Assembly (NCBI GenBank): GCA_032191485.1
Contig: JAVDOI010000077.1
Span: 21,001-85,000 of the forward strand
From: Leptoclinus maculatus
Taxonomy: Eukaryota > Chordata > Actinopteri > Perciformes > Stichaeidae
Length of the DNA: 64,000 bases
Reading direction: 5' to 3'
Part shown: positions 56,101-64,000 of the stretch, in pieces
Layout of the letters: each line of letters starts with the position of its first letter
How positions within the stretch are numbered: position 1 is the stretch's first letter
The notes under the pieces: model-generated
What the model was told of the DNA's origin: nothing
The model's database searches: none
The model's input: only the letters and a program-made list of their open reading frames with translations
Translations under genes and position numbers: made by a program

Positions 56101-59100
56101 TTATGGCACATCATCCAAAATCGTAAATAAACTCCAGTATATCCAGAACTCTGCTGCTCGCCTGCTCACCCACTCCCGCTCCCGTGATCACATCACCCCT
56201 GTTCTCCAGAACCTCCACTGGCTCCCCGTCCAACAACGAATCCAATACAAAGTCCTTCTCCTCACTCACAAAGCCCTCCACTATCAGGCCCCCTCCTACC
56301 TCACCGACCTGCTCCACCACCACACTCCATCCCGTCCTCCGATGCCTCCTGTCCCTTCCACTCAGGACCAAGCACCGGACATGGACAGAGCCTTCTCCAT
56401 AGCTGCCCCCTCCCTCTGGAACTCCCTCCCCAAACACATCGAGACTGCACTGACCTTTCCATGTTCAAATCACAGATCAAAACCCACCTGTTCAGAACTG
56501 CTTTTAACGTGTGACCGATATGTGTTTTACAATTTTTGTGTATAGCTTTTGTTAATATGATGGTTTTAATGTAAAGTGTCTTTGAGAATTATTAAAAGCA
56601 CTCTATAAATAAAATGTATTATTATTATTATTATTATTATTTGTGTCCCTTCAAGATGGCGCCGCGGACGGCTGCCTCGGTGTGTTGGTGCTCATTGTTT
56701 TGTGTTGTTTTTGTTGTAAATACTGTTTTCTGCTGTGATACCCGAAGCTCTTTCACCAGAGATGAGCTCATAAACTCCAGCGGACTTACTTCCAACTTTT
56801 CTGTTAACTTCTGTGGAATTACTGGACATTCTCGTCAAAGGTGCGCTCACCTTAACTCATGCAGTGAAGCGCCGTAGGAGAGGGAAACGGGCCGGTGCGC
56901 TCGTGCGTCTTAGCACACGTGGACTTCGCACACCGCTGCCGGGCATATTTCTCTCCAACGTCCGCTCACTGTGCAACAAACTGGACGAACTTCAGCTACT
57001 GGTGGGGACAGACAGAGACTTTTCTTCATCCTCTGTTTTGTGCTTCACTGAGACCTGGCTCTGTGGATCGATACCGGACTCTGTGGATCGATACCGGACT
57101 CCGTGGATCGATACCGGACTCCGTGGATCGATACTGGACTCTGTGGATCGATACCGGACTCTGTGGATCGATACCGGACTCTGTGGATCGATACCGGACT
57201 CTGTGGATCGATACTGGACTCTGTGGATCGATACCGGACTCTGTGGATCGATACCGGACTCTGTGGATCGATACTGGACTCTGTGGATCGATACCGGACT
57301 CTGCGCTCCAGCTGTTCAGAGCGGATCGTGACACGGAGCTCTCCGGCAAATCGAAGGGTGGAGGAATCAGTTTTTATACCAACAGTGGCTGGTGTAACGA
57401 TGTGACAGTGATTCTACAGCACTGTTCTCCTGATCTGGAATCCTTCATCATAAACTGTAAACCCTTCTACTCCCCTGTGAGTTTGCTTCATTCATTCTGA
57501 ATTAGATGTAGAGATACAAGAAAGACTGGCTCCGCCCACTTACTGTCAAAAAGAAAAACTACTCGAGAGCGAGCAGGTTTAAGCTTCGTGAGCGACTTTA
57601 GCTCGCGCGAGAGGGAATTTTGCTCGCGGAGTGATGTAAAAGCGCTCGTCAAAGTAAAATAGGCGCGTGGATCTCATTTGCTCTCTCGGATTTTGACAGT
57701 GATTTGCCTTCATACACGTACCAGCCTGCTTCAAAGCATCCACCATCATCCCCGTCCTCAAAAAAACAAGGATCACAGGACTTAATGACTACAGGCCCGT
57801 CGCCCTGACCTCTGTAGTCATGAAGTCTTTTGAACGCCTGGTCCTGTCCCACCTTAAAGCCTTCACTGATCCACTCCTGGACCCCCTGCAGTTCGCCTAC
57901 AGAGCCAACAGGTCTGTAGACGACGCAGTCAACATGGTCCTTCACTTCATCCTCCAGCATCTGGACTCCTCAGGAACCTACGCCAGGATCCTGTTTGTGG
58001 ACTTCAGCTCTGCCTTTAACACCATCATCCCGTCTCTGCTGCATAACAAGCTCTCTCAGCTGCACGGGCCCGACTCCACCTGCAAGTGGATCACAGACTT
58101 CCTGTCTGAAAAACACGTCTCAGCCTCCCGGACCATCAGCACCGGTTCCCCCCAAGGCTGCGTTCTCTCCCCTCTGCTCTTCTCCCTGTACACCAACAGC
58201 TGCACCTCCAGTCACCAGTCCGTCAAGCTCCTGAAGTTCGCGGATGACACCACCCTCATTGGACTCATCTCTGGTGGGGATGAGTCCGCCTACAGGTGGG
58301 AGACTGACCATCTGGTGACCTGGTGCGGTCTGAACAACTTAGAGCTCAATGCTCTAAAGACAGAGGAGATGGTTGTGGATTTCAGGAAGAACGCAGCCCC
58401 ACCAGCCCCCATCACCCTGTGTGACTCCCCCCATCACCCTGTGTGACTCCCCCTATCACCCTGTGTGACTCCCCCGTCGACCCTGTGGAGTCCTTCTGCT
58501 TCCTGGGCTCCATCATAACCCAGGACCTCAAGTGGGAGCTGAACATCAGCTCCATCACCAAGACGGCTCAGCAGAGGATGTACTTCCTGAGGCAGCTGAA
58601 GAAGTTCAACCTGCCAAAGACAATGATGGTGCACTTCTACACTGCCATCATTGAGTCCATCCTCTGCTCTTCCATCACGGTCTGGTACGCTGCAGCCACT
58701 GCCGAGGACAAGGACAGACTGCAGCGCATCATTCGCTCTGCTGAGAGGGTGATTGGCTGCAATCTGACGTCCCTCCAGGACTTGTTCGCTTCAAGGACCC
58801 TGAAGCGAGCAAGAAAGATTGTAGCCGCCCCCTCTCACCCTGGACATGATCTGTTCGTGTCCCTTCCATCTGGCAGGAGGCTGAGGTCCATCAGGACCAA
58901 GACCTCCATCAGGACCAAGACCTCCATCAGGACCAAGACCTCCATCAGGACCAAGACCTCCATCAGAACCAAGACCTCACGCCACACAAACAGTTTCTTC
59001 AGTCTTCATTCGGGCTCATTAACAGAGCCCGGGTCCCCCACTGACTCTGTCATCCCCAGGACAACTTCCTACCGGTCACTCCTCTGCATCCCTTCTAAGG

Positions 59101-62100
59101 TTCTTATTTAATTACACTCAACACTTTTACACTACACTTATATCTCACTTGTTTATAGTCCTGTAATCTGTTCGTTTGTGCACTTTATTTTATATTTCAC
59201 TTTATTTTATACTTCACTTTATTTTATATTTTACTGTACATTTTAATATGTTTCTACTTTGCACTGTGTTGATTGTTGTTGATTGTTAAATGTTATGATC
59301 CTCCCGTCATGTCATATTCCTTGTATGTTCAACATACCGTGGCAATAAACGGTTCTGATTCTGATTCTGACCTGCGGTTTCATTCTGGACCCTGATTGGC
59401 TCCAAACTAGTTGTGATGTCATCGATCCTGCAGGTGAAACACAAACTACAAAGGTCTTTGAGTCCCCTTTGAACACGGTTTCTTACCGAAGTCTGCAGGG
59501 TTGTGGTATGTGGGGCAGTTGAGTCCGAGGTCTCTCAGGTAGGGAACCAGACTGGAGACTCTCCCTCTGTAGATACACTGACCCTGACTCAGGACGTACA
59601 GCTGCAACACACAAACAAACGCGTTTACAACCAGGAAACTCACTCTTTACTGCAGTAAAAGTACTAATACACACTGTGAAAATACTTCACTACTGGTGGA
59701 CAAGAAGCACTGCTTTACAAACCTGACTGCAGTACAAGTATATCAATGTAGTTAAAGTAGTTAAAGTCAAAGAATGATTGATGAGTCAAATGTTTTCCTA
59801 TTCTATCTGATGTTTGTGGAATCATATTCCTACTGCATTAATGTGTTTGTAGCATTTTAACTCCTTTATATCCTGTTTAGTTTAATCTACATCAATAAAT
59901 CATATTCTACAAGATCATCACAATTGTAGCGTCGCCGTCCTGTGAGAACCTCACATCTGTTTTCAGCTTAGTGATGTAGTACAGTAAAGAGTACAATATA
60001 TACCCCTGAGATGTAGTACAGTAAAGAGTACAATATATACCTCTGAGCTGTAGTACAGTAAAGAGTACAATATATACCTCTGAGATGTAGTACAGTAAAG
60101 AGTACAATATATACCCCTGAGATGTAGTACAGTAAAGAGTACAATATATACCTCTGAGCTGTAGTACAGTAAAGAGTACAATATATACCTCTGAGATGTA
60201 GTACAGTAAAGAGTACAATATATACCTCTGAGATGTAGTACAGTAAAGAGTACAATATATACCTCTGAGATGTAGTACAGTAAAGAGTACAATATATACC
60301 TCTGAGATGTAGTACAGTAAAAAGTACAATATTTACCTCTGAGATGTAGTGCAGTAAAGAGTACAATATATACCTCTGAGCTGTAGTACAGTAAAGAGTA
60401 CAATATATACCTCTGAGCTGTAGTACAGTAAAGAGTACAATATGTACCTCTGAGATGTAGTGCAGTAAAGAGTACAATATATACCTCTGAGATGTAGTAC
60501 AGTAAAAAGTACAATATTTACCTGAGATGTAGTACAGTAAAGAGTACAATATATACCTCTGAGATGTAGTACAGTAAAGAGTACAATATATACCTGAGAT
60601 GTAGTACAGTAAAGAGTACAATATATACCTCTGAGATGTAGTACAGTAAAGAGTACAATATATACCTCTGAGATGTAGTACAGTAAAGAGTACAATATAT
60701 ACCTGAGATGTAGTACAGTAAAGAGTACAATATATACCCCTGAGATGTAGTACAGTAAAGAGTACAATATATACCTCTGAGATGTAGTACAGTAAAAAGT
60801 ACAATATGTACCTCTGAGCTGTAGTACAGTAAGGAGTACAATATGTACCTCTGAGATGTAGTACAGTAAAGAGTACAATATATACCTCTGAGATGTAGTA
60901 CAGTAAAAAGTACAATATTTACCTGAGATGTAGTACAGTAAAGAGTACAATATATACCTCTGAGATGTAGTACAGTAAAGAGTACAATATATACCTCTGA
61001 GATGTAGTACAGTAAAAAGTACAATATGTACCTCTGAGCTGTAGTACAGTAAGGAGTACAATATGTACCTCTGAGATGTAGTACAGTAAAGAGTACAATA
61101 TGTACCTCTGAGATGTAGTACAGTCAAAAGTACAATATATACCTCTGAGCTGTAGTACAATAAAGAGTACAATATTTATCTGAGATGTAGTACAATAAAG
61201 AGTACAATATTTACCTCTGAGATGTAGTACAATACAAAGTACAATATTTATCTGAGATGTAGTACAATAAAGAGTACAATATTTATCTGAGATGTAGTAC
61301 AATAAAGAGTACAATATTTACCTCTGAGATGTAGTACAATACAAAGTACAATATTTACCTGTGAGATGTAATACAGTAAAAAGTAGAGAGTAAAGTACTC
61401 AAGTACTTCAACTGTGTACTTGAATTCAGTACTTGAGTAATGTACTTAGTTACTTTTCACCACTGTGTATTATCTAATTATTGTGTTGTTGTTGTTGAGT
61501 TTGTCCCTCCGGGGCTGCTGGGTAATGCAGTTCAGTGTGTGTGTGTGTGATTACCTTGTCGAAGAGTTCGAACAGCTTGGCGCTGGGTTGGTGGATGGTG
61601 CAGATGACGGTTCGTCCTCCCTGAGCCAGAGCTTTCAACAGAGAGACCACCTGGAAACAGGACGAGCTGTCCAGACCGCTGAGGCACAGGAAGTAGATCA
61701 TGTTTATGTTATTTTGACGGCTGAACAGTCTGACCCAGGTAACGTAAAGTCTTTACAATCTGTGAAACACACGACACCTTCCAAAACTGTTTTCTTCAAC
61801 AAAGAACGCTTCGATAATATATCTTTAGTTTTTGGTGAATCAAACGAGGACATAAATTTTTGTGGAAACTAAACCAGACTAAGGTGACCCCCCTAAACTA
61901 TGAGGTTTCTGACCTGGTGGGTTCATCGAAGAACATGACCGGAGGATTATTGACGAGCTCCAGAGCGATGGCCAGCCTCTTCCTCTGACCCCCCGACAGG
62001 TGGGACGTCCTGGTTTTAGCACAGTCCAGTAGACCCAGAGCCATCAGGATCGCCCGGACCTAAACCCACACACACAGAGAGAGACTGCTTTAACCTCTGA

Positions 62101-62202
62101 TAAATATATGATAAATATATAACCAGGAAGTAGTCATGGATCAAAACTCACCATCTCTCTGCGAGCCTCCTCCTTCTCCTGCAGCTTCAGGTTGGCTGAA
62201 AC
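51574..62202 (-). CDS. abcg1: ATP-binding cassette half-transporter ABCG1, 5' exons beyond the window
   Basis: Eleven exons encode the last 486 residues of an ABCG-family half-transporter, which as a dimer moves cholesterol and phospholipid to acceptors. All introns obey GT-AG and all phases agree. Exons (- strand order): 62152-62202, 61914-62059, 61555-61678, 59487-59601, 55201-55346, 54925-55026, 54210-54378, 53183-53283, 52916-53074, 52727-52845, 51574-51802. The nucleotide-binding domain shows LSGGQRKRLAIALEL, Walker B with MFFDEPTSGLD, and the H-loop histidine in ICTIHQPS. The six-helix membrane domain follows, ending LRLLAYFVLRYKISAER. The Walker A exons are missing on the right. C-terminal residues (DLHCDPDDTCHFQKS) fit ABCG1 better than ABCG4. 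No frameshift is seen, so it is likely functional. Confidence 0.93.
52485..52590 (+). repeat. (TA)n followed by GACA/CACA microsatellites in an abcg1 intron
   Basis: About 28 TA units (52,485-52,540), then GACAGACAGACAGACACACA-type repeats. They lie in the intron before the last exon. The 92-codon frame across it is an artefact. Confidence 0.92.
52727..52845 (-). CDS. abcg1: abcg1 exon (GPVTAIPVLLFSGFF)
   Basis: 119 bp between TGCAG and GTGGGG splice sites. Encodes the membrane segment GPVTAIPVLLFSGFFVSF and WMSYISYVR, ending two bases into the arginine codon completed by the last exon. Confidence 0.92.
52916..53074 (-). CDS. abcg1: abcg1 exon (FPVVYCSIVYWMTAQPSD)
   Basis: 159 bp, phase 0 on both sides. 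Encodes two membrane segments around YWMTAQPSDAGRF and ends LLIGAASTSLQ. Confidence 0.92.
53125..53160 (+). repeat. (CA)n/(TA)n microsatellite, abcg1 intron
   Basis: A CA run of about 12 units flanked by TATATA, just downstream of the donor of exon 53183-53283. Confidence 0.85.
53183..53283 (-). CDS. abcg1: abcg1 exon (PLEMGVFLREHLNYWYSLKA)
   Basis: 101 bp, from TTCAG to GTAAGG. Encodes PLEMGVFLREHLNYWYSL and AKTMADVPFQ, the conserved loop between membrane helices 2 and 3. Confidence 0.93.
53344..53957 (-). repeat. 29-bp minisatellite in abcg1 intron, array 1
   Basis: About 21 units. The core is ACATTATTAACATTAATACT followed by AACACATT or AATACATT. The period is exactly 29 (TTATTAAC at 53,401 and 53,430). 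It is the reverse complement of the array at 62.3-64 kb. Confidence 0.95.
54210..54378 (-). CDS. abcg1: abcg1 exon (first membrane helices)
   Basis: 169 bp, from GACCAG to GTAAGT. Encodes VLTHLRISSHIGIGVLIG, YLGIGNEAKKVLSNSGF and FLMFAALMPTVLT. Ends one base into the next codon. Confidence 0.93.
54405..54860. repeat. ACAACTGTTAGT minisatellite, abcg1 intron
   Basis: About 40 units of 9-12 bp (ACAACTGTTAGT, ACAACTGGAGT, ACAACTGTAGC). The Cys/Ser-rich frames on the - strand here are repeat artefacts, apart from the exon at 54210-54378. Confidence 0.92.
54925..55026 (-). CDS. abcg1: abcg1 exon (SFSASCMTQFSILFRRTFL)
   Basis: 102 bp, phase 0. Encodes the linker ESSSSEGCHSFSASC and the helix TQFSILFRRTFLSILRDS entering the membrane domain. 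Confidence 0.92.
55201..55346 (-). CDS. abcg1: abcg1 exon (VMEVASGEYGDQ linker)
   Basis: 146 bp. Its first two bases complete the valine codon begun in the preceding exon. Encodes MEVASGEYGDQMVRL and a variable hydrophilic linker ending LLWQRTEE. The intron on its 5' side is 4.1 kb and filled with LINE fragments. Confidence 0.9.
55650..56640 (+). mobile_element. LINE family delta (L2/CR1-like), RT 3' half
   Basis: 5'-truncated just before the RT active site HCYADDVQLYIS (YADD at 55685-55696). The same frame continues through 56545 with LKLNCDKSDMMIICP, IRNLGVMFDSNLSFEHHVKQ, SRIDYCNSILYG, YIQNSAARLLTHSR and WLPVQQRIQYKVLLLTHKAL. A one-base shift at about 56,455 puts the final FKSQIKTHLFRTAFNV in another frame. 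It ends in (ATT)n at 56,618-56,640, abutting LINE alpha. It sits in the abcg1 intron, antisense to the gene. Confidence 0.88.
56642..57541 (+). mobile_element. LINE family alpha, 5' end and endonuclease part
   Basis: Begins with the 5' leader (AAGATGGCGCCGCGGACGG at 56653), then the start of the endonuclease: RTPLPGIFLSNVRSLCNKLD and SVLCFTETWLCG. A 240-bp array of 20-bp units interrupts it at 57061-57300. The domain then continues as LQLFRADRDTELSGKSKGGG and YTNSGWCNDVTVILQHCSPD to about 57,480. The element is cut there and replaced by a 159-bp segment before the RT resumes. Confidence 0.85.
57061..57300 (+). repeat. 20-bp minisatellite, 12 units, inside the LINE endonuclease
   Basis: Twelve exact-length units of CTGTGGATCGATACCGGACT, differing only at C/T sites. 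Other alpha copies have one such segment. Eleven extra units add 220 bp, which is not a multiple of 3, so the array shifts the endonuclease frame (upstream frame 56813-, downstream frame 56895-57500). Confidence 0.96.
57542..57700. mobile_element. 159-bp segment with 10-bp inverted ends
   Basis: ACTGTCAAAA at 57542 and its exact complement TTTTGACAGT at 57691-57700 enclose GC-rich sequence with repeated GCTCGCG/GAGCGAG. It is unrelated to the LINE. It may be a small DNA transposon, but no target duplication was resolved. Confidence 0.5.
58411..58476 (+). repeat. 22-bp repeat, 3 units, in LINE alpha
   Basis: ATCACCCTGTGTGACTCCCC plus two bases, starting at 58411, 58433 and 58455. It splits the RT frame. 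Confidence 0.92.
58888..58980 (+). repeat. 18-bp repeat, 5 units, in LINE alpha
   Basis: TCCATCAGGACCAAGACC repeated five times, the last with AGAACC. 18 bp keeps the frame, which reads SIRTKT repeats. Confidence 0.93.
59487..59601 (-). CDS. abcg1: abcg1 exon (LYVLSQGQCIYRG)
   Basis: 115 bp between TTGCAG and GTAAGA. Encodes LYVLSQGQCIYRGRVSSL and NCPTYHNPADF at the end of the nucleotide-binding domain. Confidence 0.92.
59973..61375. repeat. 37-bp minisatellite in abcg1 intron
   Basis: About 38 units containing GATGTAGTACAGTAAAGAGT and ACAATATATACCTCTGA. The period is 37, with 34-bp variants lacking CTC. Most long - strand frames of 130-315 codons here are this repeat read in three frames. 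The right end merges into an AGTACT-rich element (61,376-61,463). Confidence 0.95.
61376..61463. repeat. terminal part of the AGTACT-rich dispersed repeat
   Basis: AAAGTACTCAAGTACTTC, then ACTTGAGTAATGTACTTAGT and TTACTTTTCACCACTG. This is the end of a repeat common in fish DNA. A related copy lies at 51,010-51,120. Confidence 0.6.
61555..61678 (-). CDS. abcg1: abcg1 exon (D-loop and H-loop)
   Basis: 124 bp. Encodes GLDSSSCFQVVSLLKAL and GGRTVICTIHQPSAKLFEL, with the switch histidine of the ABC domain. Ends at K, phase 0. Confidence 0.93.
61914..62059 (-). CDS. abcg1: abcg1 exon (ABC signature and Walker B)
   Basis: 146 bp. Encodes VRAILMALGLLDCAKTRT, the ABC signature LSGGQRKRLAIALEL and the Walker B strand with catalytic glutamate VMFFDEPTS. 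Confidence 0.95.
62152..62202 (-). CDS. abcg1: abcg1 exon (VSANLKLQEKEEARREM)
   Basis: 51-bp exon of 17 codons between CTGCAG and GTGAGT sites, in phase 0. It is the most 5' abcg1 exon in the window. The next upstream exon lies beyond 64,000, after the 29-bp minisatellite. Confidence 0.85.
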
Positions 62203-62330
62203 CTGCAGACACAAGATCAGTGATCCTGGATTATAAAGTCCAGTATCAACCAAAACCTGCAGGGAATTCTAGTCAACACTGCAGAAACCTGAACTGGTCA
62301 AATAAAACAAAGCCACCAGATTACACTGTT

Positions 62331-64000
62331 AATTCATGTTTTAGTATTAATGTTAATAATGTTAATGTGTTAGTATTAATGTTAATAATGTTAATGTTTT
62401 AGTAATAATGTTAATAATGTTAATGTGTTAGTATTAATGTTAATGTGTTAGTATTAATGTTAATAATGTTAATGTGTTAGTAATAATGTTAATGTGTTAG
62501 TATTAATGTTAATAATGTTAATGTTTTAGTAATAATGTTAATAATGTTAATGTGTTAGTATTAATGTTAATAATGTTAATGTTTTAGTAATAATGTTAAT
62601 AATGTTAATAATGTTAATGTTTTAGTAATAATGTTAATGTGTTAGTATTAATGTTAATAATGTTAATGTGTTAGTAATAATGTTAATGTGTTAGTATTAA
62701 TGTTAATAATGTTAATGTTTTAGTAATAATGTTAATAATGTTAATGTGTTAGTAATAATGTTAATGTGTTAGTATTAATGTTAATAATGTTAATGTGTTA
62801 GTAATAATGTTAATGTGTTAGTATTAATGTTAATAATGTTAATGTTTTAGTAATAATGTTAATAATGTTAATGTGTTAGTAATAATGTTAATGTGTTAGT
62901 ATTAATGTTAATAATGTTAATGTGTTAGTATTAATGTTAATAATGTTAATGTTTTAGTAATAATGTTAATAATGTTAATGTGTTAGTAATAATGGTAATA
63001 ATGTTAATGTGTTAGTATTAATGTTAATAATGTTAATGTTTTAGTAATAATGTTAATAATGTTAATGTGTTAGTAATAATGGTAATAATGTTAATGTGTT
63101 AGTATTAATGTTAATAATGTTAATGTGTTAGTAATAATGTTAATGTCTTAGTAATAATGTTAATAATGTTAATGTGTTAGTATTAATGTTAATAATGTTA
63201 ATGTGTTAGTAATTATGTTAATAATGTTAATGTGTTAGTAATAATGTTAATGTGTTAGTATTAATGTTAATAATGTTAATGTGTTAGTAATAATGGTAAT
63301 AATGTTAATGTGTTAGTATTAATGTTAATAATGTTAATGTTTTAGTAATAATGTTAATAATGTTAATGTGTTAGTAATAATGTTAATGTGTTAGTATTAA
63401 TGTTAATAATGTTAATGTGTTAGTAATAATGTTAATGTGTTAGTATTAATGTTAATAATGTTAATGTTTTAGTAATAATGTTAATAATGTTAATGTGTTA
63501 GTAATAATGTTAATGTGTTAGTATTAATGTTAATAATGTTAATGTTTTAGTAATAATGGTAATAATGTTAATGTGTTAGTAATAATGGTAATAATGTTAA
63601 TGTGTTAGTATTAATGTTAATAATGTTAATGTTTTAGTAATAATGTTAATAATGTTAATGTGTTAGTAATAATGGTAATAATGTTAATGTGTTAGTATTA
63701 ATGTTAATAATGTTAATGTGTTAGTAATAATGTTAATGTCTTAGTAATAATGTTAATAATGTTAATGTGTTAGTAATAATGTTAATAATGTTAATGTGTT
63801 AGTAATTATGTTAATAATGTTAATGTGTTAGTAATAATGTTAATGTGTTAGTATTAATGTTAATAATGTTAATGTGTTAGTATTAATGTTAATAATGTTA
63901 ATGTGTTAGTATTAATGTTAATAATGTTAATGTTTTAGTAATAATGTTAATAATGTTAATGTGTTAGTAATAATGTTAATGTGTTAGTATTAATGTTAAT
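62331..64000 (+). repeat. 29-bp minisatellite in abcg1 intron, array 2, runs off the window
   Basis: At least 1.67 kb of AATGTGTTAGTATTAATG + TTAATAATGTT with TTAGTAATAATG variants. It is the exact reverse complement family of array 1 at 53.3-54 kb. Confidence 0.95.

Larger units (their letters stand above)
57701..59371 (+). mobile_element. LINE family alpha, RT part and 3' end
   Basis: Continues with NDYRPVALTSVVMKSFERLV, LQFAYRANRSVDDAVNMVL, LFVDFSSAFNTIIPSLL, GSPQGCVLSPLLFSLYTN and the active-site box FADDTTLIG. A 22-bp repeat at 58411-58476 shifts the frame. The next frame (58443-59111) gives FCFLGSIITQDLKWELN, QQRMYFLRQLKKFNLPKTMM and SAERVIGCNL. Five 18-bp repeats interrupt the C terminus. 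The 3' UTR and (TTCTGA)n end at 59,371 match the copy at 2.4 kb. Dead. Confidence 0.88.

Noticed and set aside
59907..61314. Long - strand frames (LLYYISEVYIVLFTVLHLRG)
   Set aside because: Same cycle of a 37-bp repeat in three frames, lying inside an abcg1 intron.
51574..62202. ABCG4 instead of ABCG1
   Set aside because: The loop DLHCDPDDTCHFQKS and the tail YKISAER fit ABCG1 better from memory. The N-terminal exons that would confirm it are outside the window.

Overview
The window looks like nuclear DNA of a ray-finned (percomorph-type) fish. It holds intronless fish olfactory receptor (OR) genes, a multi-exon gene that reads as abcg1, several fish-type LINE families with 3' terminal short repeats, tRNA-derived SINEs, hAT elements, a complete Ty3/gypsy retrotransposon and many minisatellites. 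Nothing prokaryotic is present. The species cannot be named from the sequence.

Layout. (1) 1-13 kb: an OR pseudogene fragment (1428-1798), an internally deleted LINE, an intact + strand OR (5427-6353), a decayed hAT-Charlie element, a short eroded OR relic (9302-9415) and a second LINE family. (2) 13-44.2 kb: a head-to-tail tandem array of four near-identical OR genes on the - strand (13097, 18489, 28169, 40990). Each is followed to its right by the same block: an 11-bp minisatellite, intergenic DNA with a SINE, a hAT element, a LINE and a spacer. The 9.68 kb unit B is the longest. Units A and C are shortened by the same two deletions, and D is the right-hand partial unit. Unit C alone carries a 7984-bp gypsy element with equal-length, apparently identical LTRs and a 4-bp target duplication, so that insertion came after the duplications. 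(3) 44.8-51.5 kb: a 30-bp minisatellite with a 330-bp higher-order duplication, a SINE, and two inverted copies of a non-autonomous DNA transposon flanking a LINE. (4) 51.6-64 kb: the 3' two thirds of abcg1 on the - strand, eleven exons whose splice sites and phases all fit. The ATP-binding P-loop exons lie beyond the right edge. Its introns hold several minisatellites, among them two arrays of the same 29-bp repeat in opposite orientation, plus a nest of LINE fragments.

How the parts relate. The ORs would be expressed one per olfactory neuron and detect odorants. Their copy number grew by tandem duplication of a repeat-rich block, and their sequences show signs of gene conversion. abcg1 is an unrelated sterol/phospholipid half-transporter gene next to the cluster. 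Most other open frames in the window are artefacts of stop-free tandem repeats or fragments of retroelements. LINE families are given working names (alpha, beta, gamma, delta) because no database search was possible.
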